49,308 nt of DNA from Polysphondylium violaceum (lineage: Eukaryota; Evosea; Eumycetozoa; Dictyosteliales; Dictyosteliaceae). Made by a program: the position numbers and the translations under genes. Where the stretch lies: NCBI GenBank assembly GCA_000277445.1, contig AJWJ01000126.1, positions 1 through 49,308 on the forward strand, in the 5' to 3' direction. Within the stretch, counting starts at the first letter, position 1. Each line of letters opens with the position of its first letter. This document shows, in pieces, positions 10,873 through 22,343 of the stretch. The notes beneath the pieces are model-generated. The model was not told where the DNA came from. It saw nothing but the letters and a program-made list of their open reading frames with translations, and did not search any database.

Positions 10873-12427
10873 ATGTTCAAATCGCTCCAAACACATCGCA
10901 AAGTTTTGTTTTGCACCAGTTCCATATTATTTTCATTTTCTAAAATAAATTATTGTTTTTATAGTTGTAGTTATAGTAATAGTAATAGGTTAATATTAAA
11001 TATGGATGGGAGAATAAATAATATAGATAATATAAAGAATACAATTCAAGATATAGATATAGATGTGTTAAAGAGAAACAGGTATATTGATAATCTAATA
11101 GGCGTGCTGTGGGGAAATGCGTTGGGAGATGCCTATGGACTTTCCACAGAGTTTCTGTCCAAAGATAAAGTAGATATCCTGTATCCCATGGATGAGGAGC
11201 CCGTCATACCATTTCCTGATTTCAAACCTAATCGTCATAATACAAGATGGCAAAAAGGTGATTGGTAAATATCATTGTTGGTTACTTTACGACGATGACT
11301 CTGGAAATGTATTAATGATGACTTTTCCCATATATAGGACTGACGATACAGATCAAATGATATTGATATTAAGAATGTTTATCGAGAATAAGGGAAATGT
11401 AGATGCAAAATTATTTGGCGAGAAGCTTAGAGAATGGGTCGGAAGTGGATTCAAAGAGTTGGGCGATATCGCAGGTATGGGATTGGGTCAAACGGTGGGA
11501 TCTGTAGTATTCCATGAAGACTTTTTAGAGAACCCATTCTCTGTTAGTAAATGGGTGTGGATCAATAGCAACAAGGCAATGGCTGCCAACGGTGCCCTTA
11601 TGAGAACGTCGATTGCTGGTTGTGTAAACTTTAACAACACACAGGGTGTTTTGGCCAATACAATAGCATTGTGCAAGATGACGCACTATGATATCCGTTG
11701 CATCATATCGTGCACAACAGCCACCTATATCATCAGCACTGTGTTGTCGAGATTGTGTAATGTGGGCATTGACGAAATTGTCCCTGGGACAAGTGTGGCG
11801 CAAACTGTAGAGCTACTCATCATGGATGCAAAGCGTGTGGCCAAAGAGCTCTTGTTTGCCTGCAAGATGGTCGACAAGGAAAAGTTGACACAGTACTGGG
11901 ACGAGTATGAAAAGTATATGAGTGCTACCGAGTTTGTCGACTTGGATCTCTCGAACCAGAGTTCCATCGGTTACACATATAAATGTTTAGGTGCTGCCAT
12001 TTTGTGTATGAGAAAACTCGCTGCACGTCTATCAAAAGACGAGCCAGAACAGCCAGATGTTGCATTCAGATTGGTGTTAAATGAGCTAATTAGAGAGGGT
12101 GGAGATGCAGACACAAACGCTGCTGTTGCCGGCTCATTACTTGGTGTTTTAATAGGGTACAATAATTTACCCAAAGACATGTTGGATGCAACTCCCCACA
12201 GAGCATGGTTTGAAAAACAGATGGCAGTGCTTATTAAAGAGATAACCTTGAATCCCGACATTGTATATCACACTCCACCTTTTGTTGATCCAGAAGAAAC
12301 AGATTCCGATCATTTCATAGATTATACCAGCCTCAGAGAAGAAAAGAAAAAACAAGAAGCCAAATTAAAACAAGATCAAGATCAAGATCATCACCATCAC
12401 CATCATCGTCGTTGTACAATAATGTAA
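10873..12427 (+). CDS. ADP-ribosylglycohydrolase family protein with CaaX C-terminus (493 aa)
   Basis: Exons 10873-11264 and 11338-12427, with a 73-nt intron splitting the Trp codon of GDW-TDDTD. The ADP-ribosylglycohydrolase (ARH/DraG) fold removes ADP-ribose from proteins or small molecules with two Mg ions. Metal-site motifs are intact: GNALGDAYG near residue 80, TDDTDQM at 132-138, and GGDADTN with Asp387 and Asp389. The protein ends in a run of six His, two Arg, then CTIM, a good CaaX prenylation signal, suggesting a membrane-anchored enzyme. The first ATG gives a basic, Ser-rich 43-residue leader resembling a mitochondrial presequence; a second ATG at 11002 (MDGRINN) would omit it and fits prenylation better. 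Substrate unknown. Confidence 0.9.
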
Positions 12428-12441
12428 ATTAATAATAAAAT

Positions 12442-12501
12442 ATTTTATATATCTAGATCTATATGCATATGAATATACATCTATAGATCTAGATATAAAA
12501 T
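12442..12501. terminator. Long inverted repeat between convergent genes
   Basis: Arms at 12442-12463 and 12482-12501 are complementary over 20 bp, with one 2-nt insertion in the left arm; both include the core TCTAGATCTATA or its complement. The 18-nt loop contains ATATGCATAT-like sequence. It lies 15 nt after the ADP-ribosylglycohydrolase stop and 69 nt before the fignl1 stop on the other strand, so both transcripts would carry it in the 3' UTR. A role in 3'-end formation is inferred from position. Confidence 0.55.
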
Positions 12502-12569
12502 CTGTATACCAATTAAATCTATAAAACAAGATATACACTTTTGTTTATTTATTTTTCTAATATATTTCT

Positions 12570-14864
12570 CTAAGATAAGGCACCAAATTTAATATTCCAA
12601 TCTTGATAAGATTTTAACTCCTTTTGATCTACACTAGGCTTCACTTTTTTGAGGGCCTCGATAAAGTCTTTTAATTGAATGGGGGGGATATGGTTGATGT
12701 CAATTTGAGAGATATCGCCCACGCCTCTGAGCACTTCGTAGGCAGCCTCTGTACACAATGATTTCATGTCGGCACCAGACATGCCGTCGGATTTCTCGGC
12801 AATGGTGAGGATTTCCTCTTGAGAGACAGAGTGGTTTTCTTTGGACAATAGGTTATTGACCAAAGCGATACGCGACTCGAGGTCTGGTAGAGGGATATAC
12901 AGACGTTTGGTCATACGACGACGTGCAGCCTCATCGAGTTCATCGGGTCTGTTGGTGGCCCCAATGAGCAGCATACGGTCCTCGGCATTGCCCGACACAC
13001 CGTCCCACTGGATAAGAAACTCGGTCTTCATACGTCTGGTGGCCTCGTTCTCGCCGTCGGATCTCTGTGTGAGGAGCGAGTCGATTTCGTCGATAAATAT
13101 AACCGAGGGCAAGTAACATCTTGCGACGGCAAACAGCGCCCTGACCATTTTCTCACCCTCTCCAATCCACTTGCTGGTCAGTGTACTGGCCGAGATGGAG
13201 AAGAATGTTGCTTTGACTTCGTTGGCAATGGCCTTGCCAATCATTGTCTTGCCTGTGCCCGGAGGCCCAAAGAGCAACAGGCCTTTGGGAGGTGTTCTCA
13301 GGCCCTTGAAGATATCGGGTCTGAGCAAGGGGAGTGTCGCCATACCAATGATCTGTTCCTTGACCTCTTTTAAACCTGCTATATCGCTCCAAGACAATCT
13401 ACTCTTTAGATCCAAAATTTCATTACAAATCTTTTCCAACATGATCGGTTCAATATTGACGAGTTTTTCATCATCCAATGGCACTCCATTGACATTGTCA
13501 AATCCATTTGGATTAGTTTCCGCATCCTTTTTACCATTGCCTGTATTTGTATTTGTTTTTTTACTCGTATTACTATTGTTGCTATTGTTACTTGAATTAT
13601 TTGTTGTCTTTAATCTATAGTGATTATGTAAATGTGTTAGTACATATATGTGCATGTGGCATATCTTAAATACTTGCTTTTTACTACTTTGATCATCATC
13701 TATTTGTATTGCATCTTCATCTTGTTTTACAGGTGGTATAAAGCCTTTTCTTTTTGTACCTAGTGTTTTTTTAACGACAGGTGCACCCGATGATGGTTGA
13801 GCTGTATTGCTCTGTTTACTATTAATACTACTTGCTTGATTGGATGGTGTTGGCTGTGTATATGTCGATGTAGTGTTTGAACTATACTTTTTAATACTAT
13901 TTGATACAAATCCACCTTGTTGAGCTTTCTTTTTATCATTCTCTACCAAAAGAACAGTTGCTGATTTAAATTGATTCTGTACCTCATCCTCATCTTCCTC
14001 ATCATCCACTTTTATGTTGTTCTGTTTATTATTGCTGTTATTATAGTTTTGTTGTTGATATTGATATTGTTGTTTGGATTGCTGTTGTTGTTGTTGCTGC
14101 TGTTGTTGTTGTAATAATTGTTGTTGCTGTAATAGTTGCTGTTGCTGTTGTTGTCTAAGTTGTTCTTGTTTTAATTGCTCTTGTTTTAACTGTTCTTGTT
14201 TAATTTGTTCTACTCTTTGAGTTTCTCTATCTTTAAATATAGAGAAGTTGACTAAACAGAGATTGGTATTTGGCTTACAATTATCAAAAGTAATTAAACT
14301 TTTGTTTGGTTGTAAAGCAGGTGATGTTGATGGTAATGCAGGCGGTAGTGCCAATGATGATACGCTAGATGTGATTGTATTTATATCTTGTTTATTCAAC
14401 ATTGACTCCACTAATCTATACCTGCTTTTGCCATTGTTGTTGTTATTGTTTTTGTTTGATATAATATCTATACATAAATTTGATTGCTGTTGTAATTCAC
14501 TTAACTGATGCTCTATTTCTCTTTGTTGGACTAAAAAGCCGCTGGTTAAAAGCGGTGTTGTTTGCTGCTTACTGTGCAGTGACAGCTGATATTGTGTGGC
14601 GTGGTACTGCAGACAGCCCAAGTACCCCACCCGGCGCTGAATGCATCTGTATATCTTTTCCACGACATCCAAGTGTTGCTCTGTGCCTGGTGTCAATCGT
14701 CTCTCTTGCTCACGCAGATGCTCCAACAGACATCTTTCTGTTCTCAGCAGCTGTGGCGCAACATGGCTATCTACACTATTGATGTTCACCGCTCTTATAT
14801 GAACCCCTACATTACTATTATTGCTATTGCTGCTACTGCTATTATATGTATTGAATCGATCCAT
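12570..14864 (-). CDS. fignl1: Fidgetin-like 1 AAA ATPase (764 aa unspliced, 742 if spliced)
   Basis: The C-terminal 290 residues are a meiotic-clade AAA ATPase very close to FIGNL1: LEP/NIEPIMLEKICNEI lead-in, Walker A GPPGTGKT (about 511 in spliced numbering), Walker B VIFIDEID (about 566), GATNRPDELDEAARRR second-region-of-homology arginines, and the Vps4-type C-terminal helix ending WNIKFGALS. FIGNL1 relatives dismantle RAD51 filaments or sever microtubules as hexamers. The N-terminal half has a coiled, Gln-rich section with repeated LKQEQ units and then Asn/Ser-rich sequence. The first true ATG is at 14864 (MDRFNTYN). A 66-nt in-frame segment (13608-13673) starts GTATTTAAG, contains TACTAAC and ends AAAG; it encodes out-of-place residues VFKICHMHIYV..RLK and is probably an intron. 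Coding GC is higher than in the PH gene. Confidence 0.93.
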   Translation of the reverse strand: MDRFNTYNSSSSNSNNSNVGVHIRAVNINSVDSHVAPQLLRTERCLLEHLREQERRLTPGTEQHLDVVEKIYRCIQRRVGYLGCLQYHATQYQLSLHSKQQTTPLLTSGFLVQQREIEHQLSELQQQSNLCIDIISNKNNNNNNGKSRYRLVESMLNKQDINTITSSVSSLALPPALPSTSPALQPNKSLITFDNCKPNTNLCLVNFSIFKDRETQRVEQIKQEQLKQEQLKQEQLRQQQQQQLLQQQQLLQQQQQQQQQQQSKQQYQYQQQNYNNSNNKQNNIKVDDEEDEDEVQNQFKSATVLLVENDKKKAQQGGFVSNSIKKYSSNTTSTYTQPTPSNQASSINSKQSNTAQPSSGAPVVKKTLGTKRKGFIPPVKQDEDAIQIDDDQSSKKQVFKICHMHIYVLTHLHNHYRLKTTNNSSNNSNNSNTSKKTNTNTGNGKKDAETNPNGFDNVNGVPLDDEKLVNIEPIMLEKICNEILDLKSRLSWSDIAGLKEVKEQIIGMATLPLLRPDIFKGLRTPPKGLLLFGPPGTGKTMIGKAIANEVKATFFSISASTLTSKWIGEGEKMVRALFAVARCYLPSVIFIDEIDSLLTQRSDGENEATRRMKTEFLIQWDGVSGNAEDRMLLIGATNRPDELDEAARRRMTKRLYIPLPDLESRIALVNNLLSKENHSVSQEEILTIAEKSDGMSGADMKSLCTEAAYEVLRGVGDISQIDINHIPPIQLKDFIEALKKVKPSVDQKELKSYQDWNIKFGALS

Positions 14865-17541
14865 CAACAAGATATATAAGTCAAACAATGCAAAAAATCA
14901 AAAAAATCAAAAAATAAAAAGAAAAAAAAAAAAAAAAAAACTTTTTTTAACTTTTTCTTAGAAAAGGACATCAATTTTAGCGTGTTGTTTTTCCCCACAA
15001 TATTAACAACAACGGGATTATTAAAAAAGTCTTTTTTCAATACTCTTTAATCTTCAAGAAACCATTATTGTAAAAGCACCAGCTAAGCACTATAAAAAGT
15101 AAAAAGGTAATGGGGTCACATTTCCCACAACGTCCTCAGGGATTGACCAGCACACAAGGTGTAAAAAGATAAAAAGATTGAAACCAAACTTTTTCTTTGA
15201 AATGATCGTCTCTGATAAATATCCAAAGGAAAAAATTACGCAATCGATCGTAAAAATAAATAAATTTTTTTAGTATTTTTTTTTTTTTTATTAAATTTGC
15301 ACAACCACCCTCTGTTTGCTGTTGTTGTCGCATGAGAGGCGTTTTTATTGTTGAGGCCTTTGTACAATATCCATTAACAACATCGTAAGAATAGCAATTC
15401 AACAACAACTATCTATCTGTATCTATCAAGGGTAACAACAACAACAACAAACAAGGTAAAGATTGGGAAAACTAAACCACACCAAAACACCAGATCAAAC
15501 GCGATATCACCATTGTGTGAGTGTGGTGGTGGTGTGTGTGATAATCTATAGATACACAAAAAAAACACCACACCATTAGCACTATTAATATCACATCACA
15601 CTTAACGCGTCTAAATTTAGGGTGTTTCAAAAAAATCACCATAATATAACTTTCCTTTTTTTTTATTTTCTTTTTTTTTCTTTATAATAATATACAATTA
15701 TATTAAAGGGTCCACCTCTCTGTCACACAATAAGCGCGCAGTTTTCACCACACTGTTTATTTCTATTTTCAATATTGGATCATCCAACCAATTATAACTA
15801 TTATGGTGAAAAAGTAAAGTAAAAGTAAAAGTAAACACCACCGACAAAAACAGGGATAGGAATCCTGTTTCTTTTTTTTTACTTTCTTTATCAATTTTTA
15901 AAACACAACTACACAATCAGTTATAGTTACAAATACTACCATTAGTCTTTATTAGTAAAGTCAGAAATCATCATTGTTGTTGTTCTGTGTTTGGACGACA
16001 GTAGCACACCCTTTTTTATTTTTTTTAATTTTTATATTTTTTTTTCAAATTTTTGTGCCAAATCCAAATCACATTTTCTAAAGTCGCGCTTTCATCATAG
16101 ATAGATAAATATCTTTTTTTTTTGCAATCCAAATATCTATTGTATTTGTCATATAATTGAAATTCAATTACATCAATATTATTTATTATTATTTATTATT
16201 ATTTATTATTTACAAAAAGGTATGAATATAGTGAGTTAATCATCTCCATTATTATCTAATGATCATATGAGTGATGTTGATAATACAACAACAACAACAT
16301 ACATCCTTTTATCGATAATAGTAAATAGAGATACAACAACACAAAATCACCAATCTTGATCTTGTAAAACTATTAATAATACACCCTTCACACCCCAGAG
16401 GAAATTTTATTTTTTACCTGTATTGGGTGTGATTGTTTATTTGTTATCTTTTTTTTCTATATTTATATATTTATCCATTACTATAAATATATCATGCATA
16501 AACAAAAAAAAAAAAAGATACCTCACACACACCCTTTCTTTATTACTTTAATATACATATACATCGGTTGTTTAACAACATACCTAATATTGTTTGTTTC
16601 TACTCCCTTTCACCCACCCACCACGCTTCTCTATATAATTCCTAATTGACATATAGTGTTTTGTTTACCACTACCTTTTTCCCACTCACACATTCACACA
16701 CTCAATCACCCCCACACATAAAACCATTACCACGCACTCTCACACTCACACACAACACACTCACACAAAGAAAGAAACTATATTTTTTATTTATGATATG
16801 ATGATAAATTTAAACATATTTAATATTCACTCACTCACGTCGCTCTCACTCTCTCCTTTCTTTTTCTATTTTCATTTATATTAATAATAGAATATCATTT
16901 CATATAAATATAAACTACAATTTATATTCCACTTTATTGTTGGCATTTTACTAAAGCAGGATAACCATTATTAATTAGGTACACCATCACATTTAGCTTG
17001 TTTAATTTTTTGTTTGTTTCTTTCCATTTATTCTAGTGCATGCACACCACACATGTTGTTTTAGTTACCCTATTCTGCTACTACACTCCCTCCACTACCA
17101 TACATAGACAGATATATTTTATTTTGACGCCCTTCTTTCCTCTTTTCTAAAAAACTATTTTGTTTTTTATTTTTACTTTTTTTTATTTTTTTATTTTCTT
17201 TTTTCTCTTTTTTTTTTTCTCTTTTGCATTAAATAGCTATAGCACAGATTTTTGTATTAATATTAGCATCATCTAATCCCATCTTCTTATTATTATACAG
17301 TCGAGTGTAATTTTATAAAATATAGTATATATTTTTGTTGTTATCAATTCCAAATCAAATCTCAACGTATTGATTTCAATCCAATCCATCAATCAGATCA
17401 ATATTCAAGAGACCCATCACGCGTGATTTAATTGATTTACTCTTTTTTTTTTATTTTTTTATTTTTTAGTTTTTTCTTTTTCTTGTATCAGTAATCATTA
17501 GAATATCTCAACATCAACAAATAAAATAATAGTACTACAAA
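14865..17541. other. 2.7 kb divergent promoter region
   Basis: No convincing gene between fignl1 (minus) and the kinase gene (plus). It contains A/T runs, CAACAA tracts (15430-15451), and a long pyrimidine- and CA-rich stretch on the kinase sense strand (about 16600-16780: repeated CACTCACA-type sequence). T-rich tracts at 17160-17225 and 17440-17480 precede the kinase ATG. Small frames at 15136-15408 and 15698-15916 (minus) are low-complexity and unsupported. Its size suggests extended regulatory sequence or an unspliced-out 5' UTR intron, which I could not define. Confidence 0.5.
16178..16214. repeat. 10-bp tandem repeat ATTTATTATT
   Basis: About 3.5 copies in tandem of the unit ATTTATTATT, inside the kinase promoter spacer. 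Confidence 0.8.
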
Positions 17542-20500
17542 ATGTCTGGAATAGCAGTATTGGAACGTTTTGTTGGTAAAGAGGATCCAGTGGAACTCTT
17601 TGAATTGATTGAAGAGATTGCAGAAGGTTCTTTTGGTACAGTTTATAAAGGCAAACATATTCCCACTGGAAATATAATGGCTGTAAAAATTATTGCCTTG
17701 GACGAAGATGAAACATTTGAAGATTTAGTTGTTGAAATTGATATTTTGCATCGATGTAATCATAATAATATTGTAAAATACTATGGCAGTTGGGTCAAAG
17801 GTGATGAGTTATTTGTACGTATAAAAGATATAGACGATCATGCGTGATGTTTTTTAGTCATAGTAGTACTCTTATTAATATATCATATCATAGATTGCAA
17901 TGGAATGTTGTGGAGGTGGTTCAATTACAGAAATTTATCAAGAATTAAGTACACCACTTACAGAAACACAAATTGCCTATGTTTGTAGAGAAACATTAAA
18001 AGGTTTAGAATATTTACACAATAATGGAGTTATTCATAGAGACTTGAAGGGTGCAAACATCCTTTTAACCGATGCAGGTGATGTAAAATTAGCAGATTTT
18101 GGTGTCAGTGGTATTTTAGATAAAAATAGTAAACGTAATACATTTATTGGAACTCCCTATTGGATGGCACCCGAAGTTATTGAAAATAGAAGTAATCCAG
18201 TCCCCTACGACACAAAAGCTGATATTTGGTCATTGGGTATCACCCTTATCGAATTGGCAGAGGCTGAGCCACCCCTTTCAGAGATTCATCCAATGAAGGT
18301 ACTCTTTCAAATTCCCTATCGTGATCCACCAAAGTTAAAGAATCAAGAATCCTATTCCAAAGATTTTGTAAATTTCATTTCATTATGTTTACAAAAAGAT
18401 CCAAATCAAAGAAAGACTGCTCAAGAATTATTAAAGGTAAATAGATATTGTATTTGTGTATATCTCTATAATAGTTTATATATTAATATTATTTTATAGC
18501 ATCCATTTATTACAGGATCAAAAGAAAGAGTAGTTTTAAATGATATTATATTAAAATATAAAAAACTTAGACAAGCAGAAATGGAAATGGATTCAGAGAC
18601 TGATTCAGAAGAGGATTCAGATGAAAAAGAAAAGGATCTCAAAGCATCTTCTACAACTAATTCACCACCAGCATCACCAGCACCACAAAGAAAATCAACA
18701 CAAATCACATCACCACCATCGGTGGCCGCCATCAAGAATGAGAGCAGTGGTAATTTATCTGAAAAACTTGCCATTTCATCTTCTAGCACTACAACTCACA
18801 CCAATGGCAACGGTACCATTGATAAATTCCTCAATAATAATTCAAGTACATATAATCTTTCAGTGAGTGCTGCCTCTACTGCAACCTCAAATGGCACCAC
18901 TACCACAGCCGCCAACTCTACCAGTGGCAAGGTGGCCAAAGATGATAGATCGCCAGACATCAGAACCAACAGAAAAGCTGGTCGTCCAGTGACCATTAGA
19001 AAGACATTGGAAAAGAGAAACGAGGCAAGCAAAAAGGTTGTCAATGCAAAGATTATGAAACAACAACTCAAAGACATCAAGAAACAACAACAAAAACAAA
19101 GAAAAGAAGAAGAGGCACTCTTGAAACAACAACAAAAGGAAAAGGAAGAACTCATCAAACAAAATGTTTCCAAGGCCTCTCAACATCAAAAACAAAACTC
19201 TTCGCGTGAGGAAAAACTCCAAAAGCAACAAAAGGTGGAAAAAGAGAATCTTTCACGTACACAAAAAGCAGACAGAGAGCAATTGTTGAAAAAGAATCAA
19301 TCTGACGGCAGACAACAAAGAATCAAGGTAATCGATCAACAAAAACACCATCTCAAAGAGTATAAAGATCAACAAAAACAACAACAAAAGCAAAAAGAAA
19401 GCGAATACAAGGATCAAAACAAGGTGTTGGACAAATCCACACCCAAAAAGCTCTCAAAGCACATTCAAAACCACCAAAAGGTCGTGAGAGAGCACGAGAT
19501 CCAGTTCCAAGATTTGGTGTTTCAAGAGAAACAAGATTTCCAAAAGTTGATAGACGATCACGCCAATGCCACATCCAATCTTGCCAATGAAAACAAACAA
19601 CAAAACGATCACCTCAACTCATGGCACAATCAACAACAACTCCAATTACACCACCTCCAACAAGCTCAACTTGAAGCCTTCCAAGACTATAACCAAGTGG
19701 TTCGTGAAAACCTCAGCAATGAACACCAACAATATAAGCACCATCTCGAGCTTCACCATGAAATGGAGTTTAATCAATTGTTGGACAGACAAATCACAGA
19801 GACTGAGCAACACGTCAAACAAATGAACACTGAACAAAGACTTGCACTCAAGGAATTCAAGTTGCAACAAACCAACGACTTGAAACAGTTTTTAAACAAA
19901 TTGAAAAAAGAGCTCAAAGATGAAAAGGGCAACAAAAAGCAACTCCAAGTGCAACATAAGGAACAAAGAAAACAATTTGAATTGACCTTGGCCACCCAAG
20001 AGAGCGATTTCAACAAAAAGTTGGCCAAACAACGTCAAGACGAAGACGAGATTCTCTCTGTCCATCAAGAGGAATCAAAACTTAGACTCAAAGAAAAACA
20101 AGTAAACATTGTCAGAGATATAGAGGAGCAACAAAAACAATCCAAGGCAGAATTTGAACGAGACTATACTCTTAACGAACAGGATTTGTTGATTGATCAC
20201 TATCGTCAGAAAAAGGATCTCCTCAAACAACAACACTCTGAGCAAAAACGAATCTATCAAGAACAAACTCAATTGCAAACTCGTCTCCTCTCTGAGCAAC
20301 AAAAAGAATCACCTGCACTCCTCTCTGAACAACACCAAAAACAAAAGGAAACCATCGAAGAACAACAAAAAGAAAGACTCTTGCTCCAACAAGAGGAACA
20401 CAGAATTCAACAAGAGTCTCTCAAAAAACAAGAGCAAAAGAAAAAGTCAGGCAGTCTCAGCGGCAGCGCAAATGGTAGCAGTGGTGTAAATGGTTCAGCA

Positions 20501-20980
20501 TCAATGGGTGATTTGCCATCTTCTTTGGCCTCTATGCAATTTGAACAAAACAAACAACTAGAGATACTCTCTCAACAATTGCAATTGGATTTACAACAAA
20601 TGTTTGACAGACACCAAAAAGAAGTCCAAGCACTCCAAGCCGATCTCGCCAAGACTCACGACATCTTGGTTGCCGATCAACAAAAGGTACTCCACGAACT
20701 CACCGAAGAGCAAAAAAGAGACAGATCAAAATTGAAATCAGAGAAACCATCGTTTGCTAAAGATCCAAATTACCACCAACAAAACAACGCGGGTGCTGCC
20801 AACGGCAACGGTAAACCTAGATCAGACTCTATCACACCACCCAATCCACACCACCAAAAATCACTCTCCACCTCAAACGGTGCCAACTCTGGCAGTGCAA
20901 CTCCTGTCCTCCTTCATATGAAACATCAAAGATCTTTTTCAACTTCATTACCCTCTTTTAAATTTGATAATCAAGATTAA
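17542..20980 (+). CDS. Ste20/GCK-family protein kinase, SLK/LOK-like, with long coiled coil (1098 aa)
   Basis: Three exons, 17542-17814, 17894-18436 and 18500-20980 (introns 79 and 63 nt), join in frame to 1098 residues. The kinase domain (about 20-280) is complete: glycine loop EGSFGTVY, Lys49 in MAVKII, HRDLKGAN with Asp141, DFG with Asp159, and a Ste20 signature GTPYWMAPE. The segment TPLTETQIAYVCRETLKGLEYLH and the HPFI end match the SLK/LOK (GCK-V) group best. A Ser/Thr/Asn-rich linker follows, then about 450 residues of Gln/Lys/Glu-rich coiled coil, as in SLK/LOK tails, and a Ser-rich end. SLK/LOK kinases act at the cell cortex on ERM proteins; that role is inferred. An alternative is another GCK subfamily, since coiled-coil tails are low-complexity. 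All catalytic residues are present. Confidence 0.95.
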
Positions 20981-21314
20981 TCTTACTTTATTTCAAATCA
21001 AATTCGTTTACCCCACAATAATAATTATTATTTTTATATGTTTTGTATATTGTACATTATTTAATTTAATATTTAATAAAATTTAAATTTAAATATTTTA
21101 TAGAATATAGAATAGAAATCTCGTTTTGTTGTATCATTCATCATTTATCATTGATTCTTGTTTTTCCCAAAATCACCACCCAATGCTTACACAAAACAAA
21201 GATTTTTTTTCATTGAGTTTTTTAAGTTTTTTTGTAAAAATGCTCATCACAGCCCAAAGAGGGAACATATTAATGCTTAAAAGTTTGGAATAGAGATATA
21301 GTGTGGTGTATAGA
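20981..21314. other. Short AT-rich spacer
   Basis: 334 nt between two plus-strand genes. It has palindromic AT sequence near 21060-21105 (TTTAAATTTAAATATTTTAT and related), compatible with the kinase 3' end. No gene seen. Confidence 0.5.
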
Positions 21315-21930
21315 ATGTTTCATAGATCTTTAGGTTTAATAGTAAAGAATACTAGTAGTAAATTAAATAGAGGATATTGTTCATCATCATCTTTTGATTT
21401 TACTGGTAAAACTGTTATAAATAAAAAACAATTACAAAATCTCATTCAAGAAAATAAAGATAAAAAGGTTAAAGACTATGTTTTAATAGATGTAAGAGAA
21501 CCTCATGAAGTTGAATTCACTTCCTTGATACCCAGCGCTGTAAATATACCTTGTATGTGTCAACATGTTTATTATAATTATATTCAATTTCATATTATTT
21601 AGAGACTTTTATTAATTTTAATAATTATTGTTTATATAGTAAATAATATTCAAGAATCACTTCATCATTCTTTACCTCCTTTAAATCAAATTCATGAAGA
21701 TGGTATGATTTCAAATACATTATAATTGGTTCGTTAGGTTTTTAAATGTTGATCAACAAACATATACTAATTAAAAAACATATCACACTATTACAGATAA
21801 TATTATATTTTATTGTTTAAAAGGTGGAAGATCTGCAGCTGCTGTTGATATTGCCAAAAGAATGGGATTTAAAAATTCAATAAATTACCCTGGTTCCTAT
21901 ATTGATTGGGCTACAGAAGATGAAAATTAA
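21315..21930 (+). CDS. Single-domain rhodanese, probably mitochondrial (144 aa)
   Basis: Three exons, 21315-21552, 21640-21702 and 21797-21930 (introns 87 and 94 nt), give 144 residues. One rhodanese (thiosulfate sulfurtransferase) domain spans about 35-142: DVREPHEVEF, SAVNIPL, then the active-site loop CLKGGRS with the persulfide-forming Cys107, and the closing YPGSYIDWA. The N-terminus MFHRSLGLIVKNTSSKLNR is basic, hydroxylated and lacks acidic residues, like a mitochondrial presequence. Predicted role: sulfur transfer between thiosulfate or glutathione persulfide and an acceptor such as cyanide or sulfite, in the mitochondrial matrix. The second exon is only 63 nt. ATG at 21315 chosen because the upstream in-frame codons lack ATG. 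Confidence 0.92.
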
Positions 21931-22343
21931 TCATAGTATATATATTTTAATAAAAAACAATCAAACTATATCTTGTTTGCTACTTTAAAAGAAATAGCGA
22001 ATATCCTTTTGATAGAAATAAACAAAGGGTACGCGGATGTACAAAAAATGTTTTTTGAAAATACAAATAATTGAATAAATGTAAAGTTGAAAATATATTA
22101 ATAATTAATTAAATCAGTAATCAGAAAGTGAAAAAAGCCATTAATGAATATACACCTTTACCATCAATGAAATAAATATACATCTATTGTCTGGTTTGAT
22201 CACTTTGATATTTGATGGAATCTTTGAACCATTTTATCAAACTGATCATCATGGACAACTTTTTATACTTTCCTCTATTAATAAATGATTTTTTTTTATT
22301 TTTTCATTTATTTATTTTTTAAACAATCACAGACACAAAAAAG
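21931..22343. other. Spacer, no gene seen
   Basis: 413 nt of AT-rich DNA. A weak inverted pair GTTTGAT (22194-22200) and ATCAAAC (22236-22242) lies inside a TGATCA-rich stretch. T-rich just before the next ATG. Confidence 0.45.
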
